From positions 309,732-373,731 of the forward strand of contig JABVXV010000015.1 of the NCBI GenBank assembly GCA_013365325.1: a stretch of DNA of 64,000 bases, written 5' to 3'. The translations under genes were made by a program, and so were the position numbers. Positions 46,901-58,900 of this stretch are shown piece by piece. The notes beneath the pieces were generated by a model. That model was given only the letters and a program-made list of their open reading frames with translations, had not been told where the DNA came from and searched no databases. Source of the DNA: Dipetalonema caudispina. Taxonomy: Eukaryota; Nematoda; Chromadorea; Rhabditida; Onchocercidae. Numbering within the stretch: position 1 is the stretch's first letter; each line of letters starts with the position of its first letter.

Positions 46901-49900
46901 ATGGGTTCTGAATGGTCCCATTACAGGTGATATGTAAGTCGATGATGATGGCTTTACATAAGGTAGCCAAAGATGACATGAATGAGAAACAAGTACAGTG
47001 CTGGCAAACGGTATGTCACTATTAAAAATTAAACTTTCTCAAACTTATTCGAGAATAATTTATCAGTAACAATAAGATAGCTTTTTGTTTGAAAATTTAG
47101 GACTATAGAAAGACCGTAAACATCTCATGCACTTATCTATTTACCTTATAGCATTTAAAAATATCAAAAAAGCAAACTGTCAATTTTTTATGACTGTTAG
47201 CGAATATAACGCATTTAGTTTTATCAACTGTTTGCCCTTTCTGGTAGGAAAAAAAATTGTATTGAAAAAATTTCAATACAAATTTTAAAGTAAATAGATC
47301 TGTATAGTTTTTAGTTCTTCAACAAAATTCAAACAGCTTTCAACGATGGACTAGCAACTGAACGACAAAATTATCTTCGAAAATGCATATCAAGAGAAGA
47401 ATTACGAACTCTAACAAATACTTGGCAGCAAATCCAAATGAAATATAAGGAAGAAGATGGGAATCTAACAAAGTGTAATACCCTGGTTAGTAGTGATATC
47501 TAGATATAATTAGGTATTAAATGTTGTATTAATAAGAAAAATAAATGGAAGAAATCTTCAATATTAACAGTTGAAATGTAATTGAAATATTTTAAAGTCG
47601 TCAAACTTCTCACATTTTGTCCTATTTGCTATGGCAAGAAATAAAGTTGAAAAAAAAAAAAAAAAATTGAGAACTTGATAGAGAGTAATTACAGATGTAC
47701 GAAGCACTCCAATGTTACTGTCAGAAGACACCCAAAACAAAAAAGTATACAAGAAAACTAAAAGAAATTGCTGATCAGACAATTGATGTAAGTTTGTGAT
47801 AAAAAGTTGGAAATTAATTAGGGAACTTTTAGCAATTAACATATTTTAAGTAATTCGCAAGCGAGAGATAGCAAATAATATTACGGAATAGGCCTATTAG
47901 ATTTTAGAAATTTACTATTCCGATTTTTTTTTTTGCTGTAATGGAAACTGACTATTTATTATAACTAGTATATGCAGGCAGTGGACAAAATAATAGCTGC
48001 ATACGATAGTACTTTTGGATTAACGGAGCTAAGTGACAGATTCGACTCTTACTGTTATCTATGTTGTACATTAAGTGAAAGTCCACGAACCCTCTGGCTA
48101 GCTTTTAATAAAGGTAAGCCATTGTAAGTTCAAAATCTTTTTTCTAAATATTTAAATCTACACTTCGCCTATTCTCAGCTTGAATTCTGACTCAGTAAAT
48201 TATTTTAAAGTGAAAAATATATAAATATTTGTATGAAGATATATTGTTATTTCCACATTATCACGCGTTTTATTTTTTTAATCATCTCGTCAAGAGCTTT
48301 CGATATGATTTATTTTGAAAAAATTATATTACTTTGTTTATTATACTATCACTTATCGGGATGATGAAAAAATATTTAATTCTAAACATTTAGTCTTAAC
48401 CTTCGTGAATGAAGAGAAAGACAAGAGGAATTGACAGTATCAAATGATATTAAAAATTCGATTTCGTCAGTCAAAAAATTAGACTTTAATGAATAATTTC
48501 AGGAATGTAGAAAATCCCATGATTTTTACGATCATCCAGACCCTAAACTGAGTGTATTTTAGGCTTCGCAAATATCATCACTACCAATCTAGATGAAAAT
48601 GTACTTTGGGTAAAACAAATATGGTGCAAAGTTGCTCGCATTTTAGAACAGGTGTAGTTTTTTGAATAATCGATTAAAAAAGGCCAATTTTTTTTTTCTA
48701 CAGTCAATTTTGTCTATTTTGATTAGGCAGTTACATCGCAAAACAAACATTTCAATTCAACTAAAGGTAAATTTCAATGAAATGATTAAGTCCAAAAAAT
48801 TTCTGCTGTTTTGATTTTAGTCAAAAGTGATCTATTAATCAAACCAAAAGAGAGGGTTCACGACAAGAAAAAAAAAAGAAAAACAAGAAATAAGCAAAAA
48901 TTATGCTGTTGACCATATCAGTTTTGAGGTTATCAAAGAGTTTATTGTGTCGAATTTGTGCACGCAGCAGCACTTGCAATGGAATGAAATTTGAAACTTC
49001 CACTCAGCAAATTTTATACTGTTTATAAATAATGATTCAGTGTTTATAAAGACCGAATGGAAGATGGATATTCGTGAACCATTGTATTATGCCAAATGCA
49101 AAAGAGAAATTTGAAATATTTGGAATATATAAATGATGAATAAACCTTATTTAAATGTAAACTGTACTCAAGCATTATTTACTTCTTGAGGTTTCTAAGT
49201 GACTTTTACAAATAAAATTACTAAACAGTTTTCATGTCAAGAAAAGCCTGCCGCTTACTATGACATAGTAACCTTACATTAAACGCAATAATTTTCACAA
49301 TTCTAAAAAAGTAATCTAAAGGTAATAAAGTTAATAAATCATTCTGCCTAGCCATACCCTTCTTTTATTCAAATGTATAAAGCGAACTAAAAACGACATC
49401 AATGTAAGAAGATTGAATAATAAAGGCAATTATATAAAAATGTCAAATGGTATCGAGGTATTATCCATCAATCCACACTCATATAATTTCCCAGATTGTG
49501 AATAGAACTGAACTTACTCGGAGTTCTTTTTCCTGATTTAGAAAATTGGTGCTATTTAAAGTAGCCATTGAACCAAGTTTCGCATTTAGCTGCTGATTCT
49601 GCAAAAAACGTGCTTTTTTTCTTGTTTCTGAATCAAAGATGTGAATTTAAAAAAATAGGAAATGATATAACAATCTTAATTATTTTACACAATTAACGAT
49701 AATTCACACGAAAAAAACTGACACCTTCCCAATGCAATCGGTATGCTTATACTCACCTAACTTTTTGCAAATTTAATGCGACAAAACAAAAGTCCAACAC
49801 ATTGATTTTGAAGAATTTAAAAGAAAAATTTAGAAATTTGACTCTTTCTTTAGTGACCCTAATATATATAAAGAAATTATTCGTTTAGTATATTTGATAC

Positions 49901-52900
49901 TCGTTTAGTATGTCATGTTTAAGAAGATGGGGATGGAATTCCGATAATTGTTTTTCTATTACAATATAATATTTAACGAAATGTAATCAAAAGTAATCTC
50001 ACGCATCGGTGAGCGTTTCCAATTTCCTCTTCAAGTTGCCGAAGTTGCACATCCTTCATTGCCAACTGTTCACGATGCAGCACCAAATTTGCCTCCAACG
50101 ATGTGATCTGAAATGACATAAGAATTAATGATAAAATCTTTTGCATCAAACAGAGCTTCAACTGCGAATTTCTTTTGAAATTGATCAAGAAAGTCAAAGA
50201 TAACATAAACTGCATTTTGTCCGTATAGCTGAATGTACTGAAATATAAAAAAAGCAAATGATTGAAGTTCCCTGAACTACTAGAAAGAAAATAACTTTAT
50301 TTCAGATATAAAAGTCATTCCTCTAAAAAATCAAAACATCACCTGACGTTGATGATTCTCACAGCTCCCATCAATTATGTTCCCATTTGGAGTATTTTTC
50401 AACATTATTTCATGCTCAACGTTATTCCTCAACTGCACGATACGATTCTGTTGAAAAAACTTACATTAGAAATTGTAAATGAAGATAAAAAATAACAAAC
50501 TGAACAGAGCAAATTAAGGTTAAAATATACATATATATAAATTAAGACATTGCTGTAATTATTTCCAAAATAGAGAGAAAATCATGCATATTTCCTGGTT
50601 CATATCCGATAAGTTCAAAGTATCGAAGGAGTAGAACAAATTTAATAATAAAATTCTGAAGCTTAAACTTCTCAAATTTCCCGACCCCTATTTTACAAGA
50701 AAATTTACAGTATTTCTTAACTGAAATTGAAAGAGAAAATAATTGCCTCAAACAATGAAACATCAATAAATCGATATGAGAAATATGATGAGATAATATT
50801 GCATAGATAAGGAAATTCCTAAAGTATCTAAGTAGTAACAGGACAACTTCGCACATCATGAAACAACACACAAAATTAAACAAAGATAAATCGTGTTTAA
50901 ATAATAACTGCCAATAACGCTCACATTAGATGTGTGCACTAGTTAACACCAATTTTAAATGGTGTAAAAAGTAACGGTCATACAAACCAGATTTTTTAAT
51001 TGGTTCCAGAAAATTTGATGATAAACAGCAATCTATGAGAATAACATTTTAATTGGGAGTAAATCGGCTCAGCATTGGACCAGTAAAATGGATCATTTAA
51101 ATGATCCAGAAAAAAGAATTTAATAGAAAAAAGTAAGATTCAATTCATCATTCCTTCTAAGGATTCATTCTATAACTAATTAACTTGGTAGAAATGATAG
51201 GATAATTATTTTCCATAAATCTTAAACATGGAAAATTGCATGCCAATTTTACTCAATTTTTTTGTCCTCGCTCATGTCTTTAACTTATCTCAGAACAGAC
51301 CTGAAGTATTAATTTCAGTTAGTTTCCAAAGAAGACAATATTTTAGCAGAATGCTGCAATTAGTGTATGCATATCAGTATTGCAATAACTACTTTTTAAA
51401 ACTGTACGATTATACCAAAATTTGGAAATACTATCGACAACAGACAGAATGATAAAAAAATAATGAGTAATTAAACATAAATAAATGATAGGTTCCCCGC
51501 AAATAAAGTAACAATGGTTAAAATAAGATTAGCTATGTCTTATCTTAACAAAAATTTGATCAATTTATCTGCATCTTTGCTGTTAATCTCATTCATCTTC
51601 ATAAGCACTATTTTGATTGATATATGGATCAGGGGATAAGTCTATTATCCTTTCATGACAAGAGAAGTAATAAACCTTATTTCACGTTTGAATTCGCTAT
51701 GTTCAATAGCATGATAATGGGCTTACGATACTTGGTAACTACTGAAAACGTGAAATGAGATAACAATCATTAATAATCACTTTTAAAATTGCCCAACTGT
51801 TCTAAAAAATCAATGAGTATAGCAATCTCTGGCTATTGGAATTTTAAAAAACTCTTAGAGCAAAATCATTTTGATGGAGCGATTTCAAGGAGACAGTAAA
51901 ACTTTGTTCAAAAGTATGTGAGCAAAACCTCTACTTTTCACAAACAACCTAACAAATGAAGAGGAGGCAGTGATTCAACCGACGAATGCCATTTTTCACG
52001 AGGTATTAGTAAACACACAAATGATGTAACAAAAAAATCAAGAAATGCATTCTCCTGATTTCCTTCTAATTGAACAGTATGAATTTAAAAATTTTTTCTG
52101 ATAATTTTGCCGAAGTATTTAACCAGGAAAGTTAAATATATGGTATATGGTCTCTGCAAAAGGAGTTCTATTAATGAAATAATTGCACAGATGATCACAT
52201 GGATAGAAGAAACAAATGAAAATTGAAAATTGAATCAGCAAGATTTAATGCATTACTTAGAATCTAATACTTTGAAACAGAATCTAATACAATAGACAAC
52301 TATTCTTTCTCAAGGAATAACATATTTTTCGTATTCTCAATAATAAGAAAGAATCTCTAGTGTCGGTTATGATACACGCTAATTTAGGACTAAGAATTAC
52401 GCCACTTCATATTATAAAAAAAAATTCCACCAAAGGTACCACACAAAAACAGTACAATGATAAAGCGAGAAAGCTTCAAGGAAATGAGATGTCTTAGCAA
52501 CTAAATATATAAAATTTGCATGGCAATAATAGAAATGAAACACAGATAAAGATAGAAACAGCTGTTACTGATATCTCATGTATCGGTTAGGCAAGCATAC
52601 AAATATCTAAACGAAGAGTGTAAAACTTCGTTGGCCTGTAGTGATTTCTAACTTTTCTCTATCTATGGCAGAAAATTTTTTCAACGAATACCATAGCGCA
52701 TTGGGATGAGACTATCATTATGTTAACAGATGAAAATCTAGACCTTCCACAAATTGAAAGCATCATAAACAGAAATGGCAAAACATTTGTGCTGTCATGT
52801 ATTGGAGAGAGAAACCGACTTATCTACTCTCTCACCTTCTGTGCCGGACAAAATGAGAAGATTTTTTGAACTTTCAGAATGATTAATATAAATTTTACTG

Positions 52901-55900
52901 CATGAAAAGATTGTTAAACCGGTATATGTCCAATGAAAGAATTTGCCGCACCTTCTCTCTGTTAAATCTGATTAAATGACAACAACAACAGTACACTTTC
53001 ATCAAAGACAACCAAAATTAAATGAGTTGATTAGATTTATCTTTGTTTGGTTGCTACCAATAATAGCACTACAGAATATGTTTGATGAAGTATGATATAT
53101 TGTTGAGCCGAATAACATTTTAATAGTCAATATGCTATGAGAAGCATTCTGTTATAGTAAAAGATTCCTTACTTTATTTAAACTAGAGGACAGTACATTT
53201 AACAGAATAACTTAAAACTATAAAGGCGAAATCTATATTAAAAAAACTTTTCAGTTAAACAACTTTAACATTACATAGATCAATTCACCACCACAACACA
53301 TAATCAAAAGATTTGCATTGCTTATGAAAAATTGAAGATTCATCTTTGATCATCTAAGCATTGGTTTCCTTCCGAAATGTGTGCGAAATAAATGCATTAG
53401 CAAGAGAGCCTTAAACAATAAACATTTGAAAAAGGAGGGAATCGTTAATTCAGTAATCAAATTCTTACTTCATTTATTTGATTTTGAAGTTCCATAAGAA
53501 CGGGTGGGTGCTTACGAGCATATTCAATTAATCGTTCACAGTATTTTCGCAAAATTCCCGAATCCGAGAGCGCTGCTTTATTGTACTCAATTTCTTTCAG
53601 TAAACTATTCAAAATGAGAAATTTTTCATCATTAACGCTTATAGATGGATTCGCAGAATTCAAAACCTATAAAAGAAACTATAGAACAGGCTGTAATTTT
53701 TAAATAGTGTTGATTGGTGATAATTTTCTTCGAATTTAATAATATTCTACAAATGGAAGGATTTCTATAAAGTAACATTAACCTCTAAAGCTTCATCACG
53801 AAATCGATCATTGGGTAGTAGTAATTTTAGCTGGTCGATAATATCTATAACAGATATTGTCATCAGTGGAAATGAACTAACTAAAAACGAAGCAGTGGTA
53901 CTTCCTCATTTCGCTCAGTGGTATACTCCACATAAAAAAGACGAAGGATCAGTATGAATTTCAAAATAAAAATGATATTTTAACGAAAAATCAGCTGTGA
54001 TAAATAAACATAATAAACCAATCATTCATCCTCCGAAAGCGTTCAAATAAATTATTAAAGCATTTAACTAAACAGTAACCTTACCAGCCAGCCTGCATGC
54101 AAATTTAGCATCATTTGCTTTGTCGTAAAATTTGAGCTGTATTTGAAGCAACTGTGCTATTCGTTCTGCTTTAGCCAGTTTTGTTGCTAGCTGAAAATTT
54201 GCTCATAACATAAAGACTATTCAGTATCGAAAAACAATTGCTACTTTTTATTTTCTGCTTTCCGATCTTTTCATTTCTTTCTCTCCTCTAAAGAGTGTTT
54301 ACTTCGTGACAGCAATTTAACTTTTACAGTAACAGTTATTATCAATTTTTAATCGGTGCTAAAAAACATGCAAAATTAGTTCAAATAAGTGCTAATAATC
54401 TTATACTTGTGAAATCTTTCATGCTTCATCAATATTCAGGATTCAACCTGACACGACGACCCAAATGCGTTGAGTAAAAAAAGAAAATGCCTAGGAGAGA
54501 CGCAAAGCACAAAGTGCAACTTCAACACAATCATTAAAATAGGATTCGGAATGAAAACTTACAGTCTTGTTAATATTACGTAAAGTTTTGATTTCTTGTA
54601 ACTTATCTGCATCAACATAATTTTCAACCTCCTGGAAAACATTCATTGAAGCTTCTTTGCCTTCAGTGAATCACTTACTCTTTACCAATCTCTAATGCGA
54701 TTAGTAAAATTATGACCGACCGTACGATGCACTTTTTGAGAGGAAGACTGCCGTGATTTCCCTGATGAATAATAAGTAACTTAGTACATCATGAAATGTT
54801 GAAACTAAATGAGAGAGCTTACAATGGATGCAGCTTCACCAAAGGATGATACTTCTTTATTGCTATCCAAATTGGAGTTGCTGTTGCTTTTTTTCGATGA
54901 CTGCCTATAACCAAATTTTTATTTTTATCGACAAATTTTTTCCATGAAGAACTTCATGAATGTTGAACAGAAGGAATCGCTTGTCTTTTTCTCTCGAAAA
55001 TCTGAGGTATCTCGAAACTAAATTGGACTAGACATAAATAAACTAGAAACTGGAATTTCCAAAACCCCTAAATCTAAGCAATTTCATTGAAAAAAATCTT
55101 TAAAACAGACTTCAAATTGAAATCTGCGCGTTCATCGTTTATATGAACCAGAGTTTCATCATCCATTTCTTGTACAATTATCGGTGTAATATCCAAACTT
55201 GGGCTTCGTTCGAAATATTTCCTTTTCGTTGTCATAGAGGCGGCATCAAAAGATAGACTTCGTGTAACTGCATTCTTTTCGATCCTTTATTAGAAATTTA
55301 TACAACATAAAGGTGGTTGAATATAGCACACTAATTAGTTTTATAAATTAAAATGTTTTATGACTCTATGACGAGAGTTCATTTCTGGTTATAAGATCTT
55401 TCTAAGGGTAAGTAAAAAGTCAATAATAAAAAGTAGAACAAAATTAGGAAGTTAGAAATCCATCATCAAGACTTCCAAACATTCAAAGCAGTTTGATTTA
55501 AGAGTTGGTACAACTGAGACCAACTACGACAGTACACCGATGTCCTCAACGAGAGAGTAATGACAGCAGTTCTACTACTGACAGTATGGTTCTAATATCG
55601 ACTGCACTATTGATAGCATGAATGAGATTCGATTATTGGACTAACTATGCAAATGAGATTAAGGCCTTTGGAGAATGTAATTCCATGACTCGATTCTGTT
55701 TAACTGTTCTTATTTGTAATACAATTACTTCTATCAAATTTCATATGAGATCTCTTACATGTTTTTTTACAAAGTGTAAATAAAAGCTATATAAGGGTAG
55801 GAAAAGAATTACAAAACAATTTTGAAATTTTAAAGTTGATGAAATACAGGATTGGAAAAAGAATAATGAACAGCTGTAATTCGTACTTCTATTTTAATTC

Positions 55901-58900
55901 TTGAACCATCTTCATGTTTCCAGAAAGTATTTAATTTTAGGGCAAGCAAATTAATCAACTAAAAAAATTTTTACCATTATCAATAAATTGCTCAAACAAG
56001 CTGAGTTCTCTACATAATGGCAACGCCTTACTCATTTAATTGTTCATTCACTTAATAATCCGTTTATCCACTCCTTTATTACACTGATAACTGATGTATA
56101 ATATAATTAACAATAATAATAAATAATAATAGTGATAATTAATAATAATAATAAATAATAACAATAATAACACAGATTGTATAACTGCTACAAAAATGAC
56201 ACTTCAACCGAACTCGGATCTTAAACGAAAAGAAACTCGGGAATTGAAGTTGAACGGAAATGAACTTAACAAAAAAAAAAATTAAACCTTTCAATTCCTT
56301 CTTTTTTCTTTCGTGTCAGAAATTCAAAAGATCGACGAAATAATACGCTGGAACACGGCACTTGAATCTCAGATGAAGTTCTGCAATGCATCGATTCTTT
56401 TTACAAACATTTTAACACCTAATTATATTAAAATTTGGGTAACTAAAGGTATCCAAATATTTGGTTGAATAATTATTACATATGTAAAACGAGTAATTTT
56501 TCATGTATTGCAATGCTTACTCCACCTCTCCAGTAGTAGTTTTTCTGTATAGTACTCTGCTTTTCGCTCTGCGTATTGGAAACGCTATGCAATGTACGCC
56601 AAAATTAATGAAATGTAAATTGGAGTTTAGTGCCACCACTATCAAAAAAAAAAAAAGAACAAAGTTATGTGACCGCGTCAATGAATCATAAATTTTTCAG
56701 TTTGATTAATCACTAATCATTGTTCCATTATTCGAAGAAAACAAACGAAATGCGCTTAGTACTTCATAAACATTCCAAACAGACATTTTTCCTATCCATT
56801 TCCCAAATGCATGAATATTATTGAAAAGGAATTCAAAAACTAAACGAACACAATGATTTTCGAACTTTGGGCGATGTTGTTATTGAAGCGATACGGTTGT
56901 ACAAATGGTGCTGAACCGTTGACAATCTATAAAGTAAATATATAGCCAAAAACAGATCCATAAAGCTTCCACGTTTTCTCTCCACAATAATTACATCATC
57001 CAACTGTTCAATAGTAATGATTACGTCATGCAGGATAGTTACTGTTTCACTACATACAATTGTGTATTGACACTGATTCATATCGTAGAAAAGTCAGATT
57101 AATTTAAATCAAACATGAATATTCAGAAATGGTTTATGATGTAGTTAGAAAAAATAACCTATTTTGAAACAATCTAATAGAAAATTTCTGGAAAAGGTCT
57201 GTAATGCTAGCCAAAAAACTCCTAATGAACCTATTTTTGTTAAATCTTCAACTTATTAGAAATCAAAAAAATTCTCATGCGTGCCTACTTATTCCACAAA
57301 TAGCTCAATAAGCATCAAACAAATTCTGGACTGTTAGCACGACATATTAAGATTAACTCCTCAGATCAATGAAAGAGCGAGGATTAATGAATACTTACTG
57401 ATAGTTTGACTATTTTTAATTCCAACAAGTCAATTATAGTGACCTTAATAATTATTGCGCCAATTTCATTTTCATTCGAGTATGTTCAAGACAACACTCA
57501 ATAAACTTAGTGAGGAACTCCAGCGCTAGTCAGATTAGCAAGTAAAGACGAGATCGTCTGAACTTTGCTGACTAACATGTAATTCTATTCGTTATTTCTG
57601 CCGTTCTCACAAGTTAAATTCCAGGTATGACTCATACATTTGCCTGCTCATTATAGCAGCAATAGTCCATGAAAACAATTCAGTTTGAAACAAAAAAATC
57701 AATCCGCTGAAGAAAAAAAAACCAATTTATTGAAGAAATCTATGAAGAAATTAAGTTATGTGTTACACATTAGCTGAGTATTGAAAAGTAGCAGTTATCA
57801 GTGAAGAATAATGTAAGAAGAAAAAAAATATGAAGTAGACTCAAACAAAATGGTACGGAAATTCAATTCAGGCTCTATTACTGTTTTTCACATACGGTGA
57901 GAAAAAATGAGCATATATATAACTCATTGGATCACATTTATAGTGCAGATAAATGATAGATTGGGAGATCCGGGAAAGAGAAAAATACAAGCATGGGACC
58001 ATTCATTATTTCATTAGTTTGGTCCCATGATATTTTATATTAAATATGTCCATACTCACTTTTTTGCTTTTGTCCTTATCAATCTGCATTCTCCTTTTGT
58101 TAAAATCCAGCAGTGAATCGAAAGTTTCAGATCGCACTTTGTTTGTGCTTGATGTTGTACAAAATGTTGGCACTTTCGTGGAATAAGTTTGTTCATCAGT
58201 ATGCAGTTCCAGCTTTTTTTGAATAAAATTCATTGGTATCTATAAATAGAAAAACACTTGAATTAAAGTTATATACAAATAGAATGATGGAAGCAGTAGG
58301 ATTCATAAAATGAACTGAATAAAATTAGTTTTGCAAACATTGTTTCTGGATTTGTCAACAGCAAACTTCAAATTTTAAGTGTTTTTGATCTTTGTTTTGA
58401 AGGCCACACATGCCTTAAAGAGCAGAATTTTTCTTCTTACTAAGTTTACCATAAGTTTACCAGCGACAAAAAACTGAACTATTAGACGTTAAATTTTCGT
58501 ATAAATCCACAAAAATTTGGATCAACGACAGCGATAGTGTAACATATACCGGAAAAATGCACAAGAGAAAAAACCAAACAGTTGAAATGGCCTTTCTCAA
58601 TTCAAGTTGCTCATTCGGGGATGATATACTGCAACTTATGGCCTAATTTAGCAACAATAATTTACGTCCTAACAATCTGCCAAGTAAATAAACACTTTCG
58701 ACTGAATCCAGACCGTTCATTCGTTTAATTAAAGTTAATCTATTAATACTCAAGAGAGGTATTGACTTATTCAGCATTACTGCATGATATTCTGAATTTT
58801 AAGGGTTAACCTTACAATATGATTTAATCCTTCGGATAGATTTGTATGTATTTAATCATAATTAAAGTAATAATTTTTTCTATTGTCCCTTTCTGAAAGA

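Larger units (their letters stand above)
38072..49517 (-). other. Giant intron of the coiled-coil gene holding a nested gene
   Basis: The donor is GTAAGT just below 49518 and the acceptor TTTGCAG lies just above 38071. The flanking exons join in phase (KELR to KALKERT). The intron is 11446 bases; most others in this gene are under 700. It contains a complete plus-strand globin-like gene at 44830-48912. The stretches 38072-44785 and 48913-49517 hold only AT-rich DNA, a long inverted repeat near 42421 and a poly-T run at 43979-43997. Confidence 0.85.

Noticed and set aside
56833..57081. An 82-codon minus-strand frame inside an intron of the coiled-coil gene
   Set aside because: It is on the right strand, but its sequence is unlike the flanking exons and it is not needed for phase, because exons on either side already join.
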